From positions 41,531 to 105,530 of the forward strand of contig NZ_SPMY01000040.1 of the NCBI RefSeq assembly GCF_012939955.1: a stretch of DNA of 64,000 nucleotides, in the 5' to 3' direction. Source of the DNA: Candidatus Accumulibacter phosphatis. GTDB lineage: Bacteria; Pseudomonadota; Gammaproteobacteria; Burkholderiales; Rhodocyclaceae. The notes beneath the pieces were generated by a model. It saw only the letters and a program-made list of their open reading frames with translations, was not told the origin of the DNA and searched no databases. Each line of letters begins with the position of its first letter. Within the stretch, counting starts at the first letter, position 1. The position numbers and the translations under genes were made by a program. Shown piece after piece: positions 9,745 through 18,025 of this stretch.

Positions 9745-9786
9745 TTGACTTCCGTCAAAATTGGTGTGACCTTTGTTACCTATAGT
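9745..9786 (+). promoter_or_regulatory. FNR-type class II promoter of the usp gene
   Basis: TTGACTTCCGTCAA (9745-9758) is a perfectly symmetric FNR/DNR-type box. TATAGT at 9781-9786 lies exactly at -12 to -7 relative to +1 at 9793, with the box centred at -41.5. The usp ATG follows 29 bases after that +1. Anaerobic or NO-linked induction is inferred. Confidence 0.78.
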
Positions 9787-9821
9787 CAATTGCCAATTGA
9801 CGTCACTGTGGAGGAAGCGCC

Positions 9822-10265
9822 ATGTTCAAGCACATCCTTGTTCCTGCGGATGGATCCGATCTTTCAAAGGCAACGGCCCGGCGCGCGGTTTCGTTCGCCA
9901 AGGAAGCAGGCGCGCGCATTACGGCATTTTTTGCCAAGCCGGAGTACCCTGTCAGCTACTACGGCGAAGGGGCTCTGATCGATCCGACGACACCAGAGAA
10001 ATTCGATGAATTTGCCGAGCAGCAAGCACAACAGGTTCTCGACTTCGTCGTTGATTTGGGCAAGGAGGCTGGCGTCCCGGTTGAAAAGTTGTCGCTGACC
10101 AGTGACATTCCGTACGAGGCGATCATCGATGCGGCGACGCAAGCAGGCTGCGACCTGATCTTCATGGCGTCGCATGGCCGCCGCGGAATCAGCGCCTTGT
10201 TGCTCGGCAGCGAGACGCACAAGGTGCTCACGCACTCGACCATTCCCGTTCTCGTCTATCGCTGA
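9822..10265 (+). CDS. Universal stress protein (UspA family)
   Basis: A 147-residue single Usp domain: start MFKHILVPADGSDLS, and the nucleotide-loop region FMASHGRRGISALLLGS followed by THSTIPVLVYR, which fits the G-x2-G-x9-G(S/T) ATP-binding type. Usp proteins of this size are cytoplasmic dimers of general stress function. The ATG is preceded by GAGGAAG. The FNR-type promoter suggests expression under anaerobic or denitrifying conditions. A paralogue lies at 51616-52059 with the same length and start. Confidence 0.9.
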   Translation: MFKHILVPADGSDLSKATARRAVSFAKEAGARITAFFAKPEYPVSYYGEGALIDPTTPEKFDEFAEQQAQQVLDFVVDLGKEAGVPVEKLSLTSDIPYEAIIDAATQAGCDLIFMASHGRRGISALLLGSETHKVLTHSTIPVLVYR

Positions 10266-10427
10266 TCGCCGGGGGGCTTCCTGGCGTTGGGAGGGAGGCT
10301 CGCAGGCACGCCTGGCAGTGCTGCCCTGGTCCACGGCGAGCGCCGCTGGCGAAGTGTGGAAAAATGCCTTGGACGCTTGGGCGTCCGCTGGCTAAATATG
10401 GCTGGCGATGGAAAAGGTGTAATGCGC

Positions 10428-11096
10428 ATGCAACGCTTCACGAAAGTTGTTGGCTGGCGTTGCCGGGAGACGCTTCTGGCGTTCGGCCTGGCCGCCAGTT
10501 GTACTGCTGTCGAGGCGGTTGATGTCGGCTTGGCCGGCGTATTTCCGGGCAAGGCACTACTGACCATCGGCGGCGGCGCCCCAAGAACGGTGGCTGTCGG
10601 CACGGAAACCAGCGAGGGCATTCGGGTACTGGCCGTTGACCGTGAAACGGCAACCATCGAGAGTGACGGAAAGAAGCGTATCCTGCGCGTTGGGCAGAAC
10701 GTGGTGTCCAGCTCTTCGTCGCAGGGCGGTGACAGGGCGGTATTGACGGCTGACGGCAACGGCCATTTCCTGACCACGGGGAACATCAACGGAACGAGCG
10801 TTCGTTTTCTGGTCGATACCGGGGCCACGATGGTCTCGCTCGGTGCCAGTGACGCGCGGCGGATCGGCATTGACGCCAGCAAGGGCCAGTCGGCGATGGT
10901 GAGTACGGCCAATGGCGAAGCCCGAGTTTCTCGTGTTCAGCTGGATAGTGTACGTGTTGGCGAGATCGTCCTGCACGGTATCGACGCACTGGTACATCAA
11001 CAGGACATGCCGTTCGTGTTGCTCGGCATGACTTTCTTGAACCGTATGGAAATGCAGCGTGACGGTCAGACGATGACCCTCAGAAAGCGCTATTAA
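10428..11096 (+). CDS. Retropepsin-like (clan AA) aspartic protease, exported
   Basis: A periplasmic single-domain aspartic protease of the TIGR02281 type. The catalytic motif is FLVDTGATMVSL; a C-terminal flap/hydrophobic motif LLGMTFLNRMEM completes the fold. The N-terminus (MQRFTKVVGWRCRETLLAFG... ending in TAVEA) looks like a signal peptide. Three ATGs are possible (10398, 10422, 10428); 10428 has the best spacing to GAAAAGG at 10411-10417. Nine bases separate it from the next small gene and the Nudix gene overlaps that one, so the three form an operon. Substrates of this family in bacteria are mostly unknown. Confidence 0.85.
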   Translation: MQRFTKVVGWRCRETLLAFGLAASCTAVEAVDVGLAGVFPGKALLTIGGGAPRTVAVGTETSEGIRVLAVDRETATIESDGKKRILRVGQNVVSSSSSQGGDRAVLTADGNGHFLTTGNINGTSVRFLVDTGATMVSLGASDARRIGIDASKGQSAMVSTANGEARVSRVQLDSVRVGEIVLHGIDALVHQQDMPFVLLGMTFLNRMEMQRDGQTMTLRKRY

Positions 11097-11105
11097 GAGG
11101 AGTCG

Positions 11106-11399
11106 ATGATGGGTCAGCACGAGGACGAAGCAAGCATGTTGAGCGGTGAGCTCGATATTCTGATGGGCGAGCGGCAAACGCTGCTGGAAGTCGTCGGTGC
11201 CGCCGCAGCGCTGATCGCTTCGCTCGACAGCCGGGCGCTGCCGCCGACTGCCGTCAAGTCGGCAGATCTGGTGGCAAGGACAATAAACGCTTTGTCGGAA
11301 GAGACTTTGCGCGACGCCCTTGCCGCCGTGCGCGCAGAAATCGAGGAAGAGAACGATGCGGGCGGTGCACGAGAAGGCGAGCGTGTCGGCAGCCATTGA
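11106..11399 (+). CDS. Small conserved hypothetical protein
   Basis: A 97-residue acidic, helix-rich protein ([20 protein letters not shown]...) with no motif I recognise. AAGAGGAG precedes a double ATG at 11106. It starts nine bases after the protease and its last 44 bases overlap the Nudix gene start, consistent with a co-translated operon. It could be a small coiled-coil partner, but nothing in the sequence shows a function. Confidence 0.6.
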   Translation: MMGQHEDEASMLSGELDILMGERQTLLEVVGAAAALIASLDSRALPPTAVKSADLVARTINALSEETLRDALAAVRAEIEEENDAGGAREGERVGSH

Positions 11400-12028
11400 G
11401 GTCTTGCCGGGTTCTACGACAGAGGCCAACGGCAACGCCGTCGACCTGGATCAATTGCGGCAGGTCTTGTCTGTCGAGCCTGCGAGCTCTCCCTGTGTTC
11501 TTGAAGACGGCGTTGGCGACGAAGAACTGCTGCCGGCAGCCGTACTGTTTCCGATTGTTCGACGTAATGGCGAGCCGACGGTTTTGCTGACTCAGCGCAC
11601 GGCCCATTTGCGCGATCATCCGGGGCAGGTCAGCTTTCCGGGGGGGGCGTTGCGAAGCGAGCGATCCATCGCCGGCCGATACCGCGCTGCGCGAGACCAG
11701 CGAGGAAATTGGTTTGTCGTCGGCCCATGTCGAAATCATTGGCTATCTACCCGAGTACCGCACTGCGACGGGTTTCCGTGTCACGCCGGTGGTGGCGATG
11801 GTGACGCCACCTTTCGATTTGCAGCTCGATGCCTTCGAGGTGGCGGAAGCCTTCGAAGTGCCTTTGTCATTCCTGATGGATCCCGCCAATCACCAGCGGC
11901 ATTCGCTTCACTACTGGGGCAAGCTGCGCCACTACTACGCGATGCCCTTTGGCGATTACTTCATTTGGGGCGCTACGGCAGGGATCATCATGTCCCTCTA
12001 CCGGGCCCTTGAGGTCGCTGGACGCTAA
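11356..12028 (+). CDS. Nudix hydrolase of the CoA pyrophosphatase type, frameshifted
   Basis: Hydrolyses CoA or related nucleotides to nucleotide monophosphate and phosphopantetheine-type products (family knowledge). Before the break: [21 protein letters not shown] and [10 protein letters not shown], the NuCoA motif; after it: [21 protein letters not shown], the Nudix box. The two halves lie in different frames and are joined if the G8 run at 11640-11647 is read as seven ([20 protein letters not shown]). The C-terminal [11 protein letters not shown] is typical. ATG 11356 has GAGGAAGA upstream. The stop overlaps that of the converging gene at 12025. Confidence 0.88.
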
Positions 12029-12489
12029 TCCAGAACCAGGGCGACTTTCTCGAGGAATTGCTCCACCTTCCGCCGGTCAGGGACCATGCCGAGCGCCAGA
12101 TGGAGTTGACCGAAGTGGCGCCGCAGTTCGTCCAGGGTTTCCGTTTTCTCGATTTCTGCTGCCAGAACGAGCGCATCCTTACCCAGCAATTCGTGCAAGG
12201 TGCGAATGACGTAGCTCTTGGCGAGGCTGATGTCCTCGTCGGGCAGTGCCGCCGAAAGGGGGGCGCCGGTGGTCGCTGACAGTTGCTGCACGAAGCCACC
12301 GTTCAGCAATTGTGCGAGGTGCCGCTGGCCCTCCGCGGATGAGGTGCACAGGGCCAGCAACTGCTGTCCCGTACGTTGCCCGTCGATCATGATCAGCATT
12401 GCTCGTACTCGTGACGGCAAGCGATGAGCGCGGGTGGATATCTCATCCTGGCCCTTCGCTGTCTTGCTGAATACAGACGATAGTTCCAT
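12025..12489 (-). CDS. Conserved hypothetical protein, possible winged-helix
   Basis: About 154 residues from ATG 12489 (MELSSVFSKTAKGQ). The middle region RLPSRVRAMLIMIDGQRTG followed by LLALC and LLNGGFVQQL resembles the small betaproteobacterial winged-helix-like domain found alone or on response regulators, but this is a weak resemblance. A longer version starting at 12558 is possible. It converges on the Nudix gene with overlapping stops. No clear operon partner. Confidence 0.5.
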   Translation of the reverse strand: MELSSVFSKTAKGQDEISTRAHRLPSRVRAMLIMIDGQRTGQQLLALCTSSAEGQRHLAQLLNGGFVQQLSATTGAPLSAALPDEDISLAKSYVIRTLHELLGKDALVLAAEIEKTETLDELRRHFGQLHLALGMVPDRRKVEQFLEKVALVLD

Positions 12490-12660
12490 CCTGAAAAGCC
12501 TTTTGGAAGCGCTGGAGCGATTTTGCGAGAAGGGCCGCGCTTCTGCAAGCCCTCCCATACCTGTGGTAGTGTCCTCGTTTGACTACTCCGTCGTCGCCAG
12601 CTGGCTGGCGTACGTGATGCCGCTCACGCAATCTATCGGCACGAGCCTCCCGGGCTGAGC

Positions 12661-13344
12661 CTCGTGCGCAATGTGACGATGGGATTTTGGCAGTCCGCGC
12701 ACTATTATACGGGCATTCGGCAGGCGCTTGGCATGGGTAAGCTGGTGCTGGCGCGCACGCGGCTTGTCGAGTGGCGCGACGCCCAGCGCTCGCTTGTTGG
12801 CCACCGAGATCGCCCGGCAGGCCAGCGAAGAGGCAAGAAGATGCGATTTGCGCGCTACAGCGGTCGTTTTTTCGCTTGCTTCGTTCTTTCCCGCCGCTCA
12901 GCGCTCCCTGGAGGGCGATCCGCGAGCGGGCGAGCGCTTTCTTTTCCGTTGCCGCGGCGAGGAGCCGTGATCGAGAAATCGGCGACTTAGAAAGCTTCGC
13001 ACGGCGAAGCTTTGGTATTATTGACTGGCTAGGCTTTGCGGGGCACTGCTGTTGCTTTCGCCATTGTCGGCAATTTCGAGCCTGCGTTATCCTGTTGGCG
13101 AGCGCAGGCCAAGCAGAAAGCCGATGCTGATTTGGTGGGGTTCCTGATGGCCAGCGCTGCGGGTGTACTCAGGCTGCGTCTTGGCCTGCCGCTCGGCGAA
13201 TGCGGCGATGCTGCCGGCCAGGCCGACAGCGGCGTCGGTGACGAAGCAGAGGTGGATTTCATGGAGAGTGGCGTCGGTCTGATTTGGCGTGCACTGCCAC
13301 TGTGGCTGTTGTTGTTTGGGCTTGCCAATCCGGTAGGCGGTTGA
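12661..13344 (+). pseudogene. Decayed CobD/CbiB (AmpE-like) family membrane protein gene
   Basis: Three fragments in three frames line up, in order, with the betaproteobacterial CobD/CbiB-family protein: NVTMGFWQSAHYYTGIRQAL...RLVEWRDAQ (12667-12787), LLATEIARQASEEA (about 12793-12835), ESFARRSFGIIDWL (about 12990-13032) and AFAIVGNFEPALSCWRAQ to GVGLIWRALPLWLLLFGL (13045-13330). The N-terminal third is missing and the part around 12840-12985 no longer resembles the family. The frame changes are not at long homopolymers, unlike the other breaks in this window, so I read this as real decay. A gene of this family often follows the Nudix gene in relatives (from memory). Confidence 0.6.
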
Positions 13345-13368
13345 TCGATTATTTACAGGAGTTTCTTC

Positions 13369-14550
13369 ATGAGCAGAGAAGTCGTTGTACTAAGCGCGGT
13401 CCGTTCGGCCATTGGCACTTTCGGCGGTTCCCTGGCCAACATGGAGCCGCATGAGCTGGCTGGCACGGTAATGAAAGAGTCAATCGTCCGTTCGGGTGTT
13501 GATCCGCAGCAGATCAACTACGTGGCGGTTGGCAACGTCATTCCGACCGATGCGCGCTTCGCCTATGTTGCTCGGGTGGCGGCGATTCAGGCCGGACTGC
13601 CGATGGATTCAGTGGCCATGGCGGTTAACCGTCTGTGCGCATCGGGTCTGCAGGGCATCGTGAGCAGCGCGCAGAACATCTTGCTCGGTGACTCCGATTA
13701 TGGCGTCGGCGGTGGTGTCGAGGTCATGTCGCGTGGTTCCTATATGCTGCCGGCGATGCGCTCGGGCGCACGCATGGGTGACGTCAAGGCGATCGACATG
13801 ATGGTGGCAACCCTCAACGATCCCTTCGGTGTCGGTCACATGGGGGTCACTGCCGAGAATCTCGCCAAGAAGTGGGATATCAGCCGTGACGAGCAGGATG
13901 CGCTTGCTGTCGAGTCGCATCGCCGCGCCGCGGCGGCCGTCGCCGAGGGGCGTTTCAAGTCGCAAATCGTGCCGATCGTGATGAAGACCCGCAAGGGCGA
14001 CGTGATTTTCGATACCGACGAGCACATCAAGCCGGCGACCAGCATGGAGTCGCTGGCCAAGATGAAGCCCGCTTTCATCAAGGACGGCACGGTGACTGCC
14101 GGCAACGCATCGGGTATCAACGATGGCGCCGCATTCATGGTGCTCGCCGCTGCCGATGTCGCCGCTGCCGCCGGGCAGAAGCCGATTGCACGTCTGGTTG
14201 CCTACGCCGTTGCCGGTGTGCCGAACGAGATCATGGGTGAAGGCCCGATCCCGGCGAGCAAGCTGGTCCTCAAGAAGGCGGGCCTGACGCTCGATCAGAT
14301 GGACGTCGTCGAGTCCAACGAAGCCTTTGCGGCACAGGCCATCGCGGTCAACAAGGGGCTTGGCCTTGACCCGGTCAAGACCAACCCGAATGGTGGCGCC
14401 ATTGCCCTCGGCCACCCGGTCGGCTGCTCGGGCGCTTTCATCGCCACCAAGGCGATCTACGAGTTGCAGCGCACCGGTGGCAAGTACGCGCTGGTCACCA
14501 TGTGTATCGGTGGCGGCCAGGGCATCGCGGTTATTTTCGAGCGTGCCTGA
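13369..14550 (+). CDS. bktB: Acetyl-CoA acetyltransferase / beta-ketothiolase (PHA type)
   Basis: Condenses two acyl-CoA molecules into a 3-ketoacyl-CoA (or the reverse), the first step of PHB/PHV synthesis. At 393 residues it has the full thiolase set: Cys90 in NRLCASG, His349 in GGAIALGHPVGCSG and Cys379 in TMCIGGGQG. The NxxCASG form and overall sequence are closest in my reading to BktB-like enzymes, which accept C4-C5 substrates; PhaA is the alternative. CAGGAG precedes the ATG and a strong terminator follows, so it is probably a single-gene transcript. The role in PHA cycling is inferred from the organism type. Confidence 0.88.
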   Translation: MSREVVVLSAVRSAIGTFGGSLANMEPHELAGTVMKESIVRSGVDPQQINYVAVGNVIPTDARFAYVARVAAIQAGLPMDSVAMAVNRLCASGLQGIVSSAQNILLGDSDYGVGGGVEVMSRGSYMLPAMRSGARMGDVKAIDMMVATLNDPFGVGHMGVTAENLAKKWDISRDEQDALAVESHRRAAAAVAEGRFKSQIVPIVMKTRKGDVIFDTDEHIKPATSMESLAKMKPAFIKDGTVTAGNASGINDGAAFMVLAAADVAAAAGQKPIARLVAYAVAGVPNEIMGEGPIPASKLVLKKAGLTLDQMDVVESNEAFAAQAIAVNKGLGLDPVKTNPNGGAIALGHPVGCSGAFIATKAIYELQRTGGKYALVTMCIGGGQGIAVIFERA

Positions 14551-14581
14551 TGGTTGTGTGATGTAGCGCTTCCGAAAACAG

Positions 14582-14616
14582 AAAAGCCCGACCGTTTTGC
14601 GGTCGGGCTTTTTTTT
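14582..14616 (+). terminator. Rho-independent terminator after beta-ketothiolase
   Basis: AAAAGCCCGACCG-TTTTG-CGGTCGGGC followed by eight T: a nine-pair GC stem with a U-tract. It can work in both directions (AAAA on the other side) and also marks the end of the bio operon. Confidence 0.95.
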
Positions 14617-14642
14617 CTTGCATTCGGGGCGATTCTCGCCCC

Positions 14643-15329
14643 TTACTCCGAGTGACCGGGCAGCCGCAGCCCCAGGGCCGCCTTTTCCGGTGTCGTGCCG
14701 TGTTCGACGACGCCGAGCAGGGGCGCTGCGATTCGCTCTTGCAGGGCCGCCAGATTTTCGCTGAAGCGCGACATGGCCGGGTCGATGCGGTTCGCTACCC
14801 AGCCGGCGAGAGTCAGACCACGGGCGGCGATCGCCTGTTGGGTGAGCAGCGCGTGATTGATGCAGCCAAGGCGCATGCCGACGACCAGGATCACAGGTAG
14901 CTGCAGTGCGGCCGCCAGATCGGCGGCGTCACATGTGCGCCCCAGCGGAACGCAGAAACCACCGACACCCTCGACCAGCACCGCGTCGGCGAGCGCCTGC
15001 AGTTGCGCAAAAGTGGCCATGATGTGCGGCAATTCGATGCGCCGGCCTTCCTCCTCGGCGGCAATGTGCGGTGCGATTGCCGCCTTGAAACCGTAAGGAT
15101 TGACCAGTTCCAGCGGCGGCTGCAGCGACGATGCAGCGAGCAGGCGGTCGACGTCGTCGTTGCGTCCCTTATCGTCGAAACCGGCAGCAACCGGTTTCAT
15201 TGCTACCGCGCTCAAGCCGGCACGGCGCAGTGCATGCAACAGGGCGCAGGAGACGAAGGTCTTGCCAATTTCCGTGTCGGTACCGGTGATGAACCAGGCG
15301 GGCTTGTGCTGCGTGGAATCAGCTTGCAT
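14643..15329 (-). CDS. bioD: Dethiobiotin synthetase
   Basis: ATP-dependent carboxylation and ring closure of DAPA to dethiobiotin. The P-loop is visible as FITGTDTEIGKTFVS near the N-terminus, with MKPVAAGF and VEGVGGFCVPLG downstream, and about 228 residues is the normal size. A GTG at 15341 overlaps the bioC stop, but ATG at 15329 (MQADSTQ) has GAGAGAG upstream and is preferred. Last gene of the bioA-F-H-C-D operon. Confidence 0.93.
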   Translation of the reverse strand: MQADSTQHKPAWFITGTDTEIGKTFVSCALLHALRRAGLSAVAMKPVAAGFDDKGRNDDVDRLLAASSLQPPLELVNPYGFKAAIAPHIAAEEEGRRIELPHIMATFAQLQALADAVLVEGVGGFCVPLGRTCDAADLAAALQLPVILVVGMRLGCINHALLTQQAIAARGLTLAGWVANRIDPAMSRFSENLAALQERIAAPLLGVVEHGTTPEKAALGLRLPGHSE

Positions 15330-15337
15330 GTTCTCTC

Positions 15338-16111
15338 TCACTTCCTGGCGTAGGCAAGAATGACGTCGTAACGCGCCGGCAGGCCGGCGGCTGTGCGGTA
15401 TTGCTCGTAGGCGGCTTGTACCCTCTGCCAGGCACTACGGCCGAGCAAGCCGCTGCGCGCGCCTTCACCGACCGAGTTGGCACCGATTTCCTTGACCGCG
15501 CGCAGCAGGGTTTTCAGATCCGGGTAGTGCATGTTGATTGTCTGGCGTTGCAGTCTGACTTCGGCGAAGCCGGCAAGCGTCAGCGCCGCAGCAATGGCGT
15601 CTGGTTCGCTGAAGCTCAGGGTGTGGCGGTGGCGGTCGATGCCGATGAAGGCCGCGCGCAGTTCGGCAAAGGTCTGTGGTCCGAGCGTGCTCAGCGCCAG
15701 TTGTCCGCCGGGACGCAGAACGCGCCGCGCTTCAGCAAACACCTTGCCGCTATCGCACCATTGCACGGTCAGGTTGGACCACCAGGTCGAATAGCGCTCG
15801 TCGCTACAGGGCAGCGCTTCGATGTCTGCGGCCAGGCAGTGATCGGCAGCGCTGCGCGCGACGGCGAGCATGCTTGTCGCGAAGTCGACCGCCGTGATGT
15901 GCGCGCTCGGCCAGCGTGCGCGTAGCAGGCGGCAACCATGGCCCGTGCCACAGCCGGCATCGATGATCGTGCCTGGTTCTGGAAGCGGTGAAAAATCGGC
16001 CAGCAGGCGCTCACCGACCTGGCGCTGCAAGACTGCGGCGTCGTCGTAGGAGGCGGCGGCACGCGCGAAGGATTCACGAACGCGCGGCTTAGCGGGTAGT
16101 AACAGGGGCAT
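15338..16111 (-). CDS. bioC: Malonyl-[ACP] O-methyltransferase
   Basis: SAM-dependent methylation of malonyl-ACP that primes pimeloyl synthesis. The class I methyltransferase motif I is IIDAGCGTGHGCRLL, followed by AVDFATSMLA, WWSNLTVQWC and LRPGGQLALSTLG, a pattern typical of BioC. A frame extends upstream to 16264, but it overlaps bioH; ATG 16111 (MPLLLPAKPRVRESFARAA) gives 257 residues and starts at the conserved SFxRAAxxYD region. It overlaps the bioH end by 23 bases. Confidence 0.92.
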   Translation of the reverse strand: MPLLLPAKPRVRESFARAAASYDDAAVLQRQVGERLLADFSPLPEPGTIIDAGCGTGHGCRLLRARWPSAHITAVDFATSMLAVARSAADHCLAADIEALPCSDERYSTWWSNLTVQWCDSGKVFAEARRVLRPGGQLALSTLGPQTFAELRAAFIGIDRHRHTLSFSEPDAIAAALTLAGFAEVRLQRQTINMHYPDLKTLLRAVKEIGANSVGEGARSGLLGRSAWQRVQAAYEQYRTAAGLPARYDVILAYARK

Positions 16112-16874
16112 GACAGAAGTCGTCCAGCAGTCGCGCGAAGCGATCCGGGTTGGCCAGGAAGGGGGCATGCCCGGTATTGTCGAAAATATCCAGTTGCGCG
16201 TTCGCCAGCTGTCCCGCCAGGTAGGTTGCCGCCGCGGCCGGGTTGAGCGGGTCCTCGCGGCCATGGATTATCAGGCTGCGCGTGGCAATGCCTGGCAGTA
16301 AGGGCCGCAGATCAAGCTCGCGTAGCCACTCCAGGCCACCGCGCAGCGTGCTGCTGTCGGGCTGGGGCGCTGCGCGCAGACCGGCGAGGAGCATACGGGT
16401 GATTGCTCGCGCCTTGGCGTCGCCCTGGCTGAGGACGGTGACGAAACGCTGCAGGGTCTGCTGTGGCTGCACCTCGACGCCGGCCGAAAAGTGGTCGACC
16501 AGTGCCGGCGTTTGTGCTGTCGGCCAGTCGGCGCGCTGCAGGAAACTGGGCGTGCTGCCGACCAGTACCAGCCCGGAGACTCGTTCGGGTGCCAGCAGCG
16601 CGGCGCGCATGGCGAGCAGGCCGCCGAGTGACCAGCCACACAGGGTGACCCGCTCCGGCAGCGCGTCGAGCAGCGCCTGCGCCGTCGCCGAAAAATCAGG
16701 GAAATTGGTGTGCGCATCGCCGTCAGCGGCGCTTTGGCCGTAGCCGGGCAAGTCGATCAGGTGTATGCGGCAGTTGCGCGACAAGCGATCGAGCACTGGC
16801 TGCCAGACCCAGCTGCCCAGCCCCCAGCCGTGGATCAGGGCCAGATCCGGGCCGCTGCCGCTGGCAGTGTTCAT
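16089..16874 (-). CDS. bioH: Pimeloyl-[ACP] methyl ester carboxylesterase
   Basis: Alpha/beta hydrolase that releases pimeloyl-ACP from its methyl ester. The triad is visible: Ser82 in CGWSLGGLLA, Asp208 in HGREDPLNP and His236 in NTGHAPFL. The oxyanion region is LIHGWGLGSWVW. 261 residues is standard for BioH. Its ATG overlaps the bioF stop (ATGA), and it sits between bioF and bioC, which supports BioH rather than a generic hydrolase. Confidence 0.93.
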   Translation of the reverse strand: MNTASGSGPDLALIHGWGLGSWVWQPVLDRLSRNCRIHLIDLPGYGQSAADGDAHTNFPDFSATAQALLDALPERVTLCGWSLGGLLAMRAALLAPERVSGLVLVGSTPSFLQRADWPTAQTPALVDHFSAGVEVQPQQTLQRFVTVLSQGDAKARAITRMLLAGLRAAPQPDSSTLRGGLEWLRELDLRPLLPGIATRSLIIHGREDPLNPAAAATYLAGQLANAQLDIFDNTGHAPFLANPDRFARLLDDFCHAPVTTR

Positions 16875-18025
16875 GCCAGCTCACGCAGCGCGTCGACCAG
16901 TTGCGCGAGCTGTTCCTCAGTGTGGCTTGCGGTCAGTGATACGCGCAGGCGTGCCGTTCCCTTGGCCACCGTCGGCGGCCGGATCGCCGGCACCCACAGG
17001 CCGCGGTCGTAGAGCGCGCTGGCGATGCGCAGGGTCTCGTGGTTGTCGCCGATGATCACCGGCTGGATGGCTGTCGGCGAGGGCAACAGGTGCCAGCGCG
17101 TGCCGGCCAGCCCGTCGCGCAACTGCGCAATGAGCTGCCATAGCCGGCTGCGCCGGGCGTCACCGTCGGCGATCAAATCCAGACTGGCGATTAGCGCACA
17201 GGCGGTGGCCGGGCTGCCGGCCGTGGTGAAGAGGTAGGTGCGCGCGCGCTGCTCCAGCCAGTCGATGACCGTCCTGTCGCCAGCCACGAAAGCGCCGGCC
17301 GCCCCCGCTGCCTTGCCGAGGGTACCCATGTACAGCAGGCGTTTGGCGGCGGGTAGCTGGAAATGCGCGAGACTGCCGCGGCCTTGCGCGCCGAGGACGC
17401 CGAAACCATGCGCGTCGTCGATCACCAGCCAGGCGTCGAAGCGTTCGGCGAGTTCCAGCAGCCCCGGCAAGGGTGCCAGATCACCGTCCATGCTGAATAC
17501 CGCATCGCTGAGGATCAGCTTGCGGGGTGCCGGGCTGGCGGCGAGCAGGCGCTCGAGTGCCGCCAGATCAGCGTGCGGGTAGCGCTGGCTTTCGGCACGT
17601 GAGAGCTGCACAGCGTCGATCAGCGAAGCGTGGTTGAGGCGGTCGGCGAAGACCGCGTCCTTGCGCCCGACCAGCGCCGGAATGATTCCCAGATTGGCCA
17701 TGTAGCCGGTGGAGAAGAGCAGGGCGCGGGCAAAGCCCGTGAAATCGGCCAACTTCTGTTCGAGGGTGGCGTGCGGCGTCAGGTGGCCGCTGACCAGGTG
17801 CGAGGCGCCGCTGCCGACGCCCCAGCTCCTGGCACCGAGGCAGGCCGCCTCGATCAGCACCGGGTCCTTGGCCAGGCCCAGGTAATCGTTGCTGCAGAAG
17901 CTGATCAGCGAGCGCCCATCGACGCGCGCCTGCGGACCGCAGGGAAGGTCCAGGGTGCGACGCGTGCGTCTGAGCCCGGCTGCCTGCAGGGCGTCGAGTT
18001 CGCTGTGCAGTTCTTCCCAGATCAT
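16871..18025 (-). CDS. bioF: 8-amino-7-oxononanoate synthase
   Basis: PLP enzyme joining pimeloyl-ACP (or CoA) with alanine. Motifs: FCSNDYLGLA, GSGASHLVSGH, DDAHGFGVLG and the PLP lysine in YMGTLGKAAGAAGAF (near residue 237). ATG 18025 overlaps the bioA stop by four bases (ATGA), giving 384 residues; a longer frame to 18229 lies inside bioA and is not real. Confidence 0.95.
   Translation of the reverse strand: MIWEELHSELDALQAAGLRRTRRTLDLPCGPQARVDGRSLISFCSNDYLGLAKDPVLIEAACLGARSWGVGSGASHLVSGHLTPHATLEQKLADFTGFARALLFSTGYMANLGIIPALVGRKDAVFADRLNHASLIDAVQLSRAESQRYPHADLAALERLLAASPAPRKLILSDAVFSMDGDLAPLPGLLELAERFDAWLVIDDAHGFGVLGAQGRGSLAHFQLPAAKRLLYMGTLGKAAGAAGAFVAGDRTVIDWLEQRARTYLFTTAGSPATACALIASLDLIADGDARRSRLWQLIAQLRDGLAGTRWHLLPSPTAIQPVIIGDNHETLRIASALYDRGLWVPAIRPPTVAKGTARLRVSLTASHTEEQLAQLVDALRELA

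Larger units (their letters stand above)
9431..9821. other. Divergent control region between hemerythrin operon and usp gene
   Basis: No protein gene is supported here. The segment holds two separate FNR-type boxes, one for each direction (9486-9499 and 9745-9758). The roughly 240 bases between them show no other recognisable signal. Confidence 0.7.

Noticed and set aside
12664..13130. Separate small genes in the 12.6-13.3 kb region
   Set aside because: Each fragment matches a successive part of one CobD/CbiB-type protein, so they are pieces of one broken gene.
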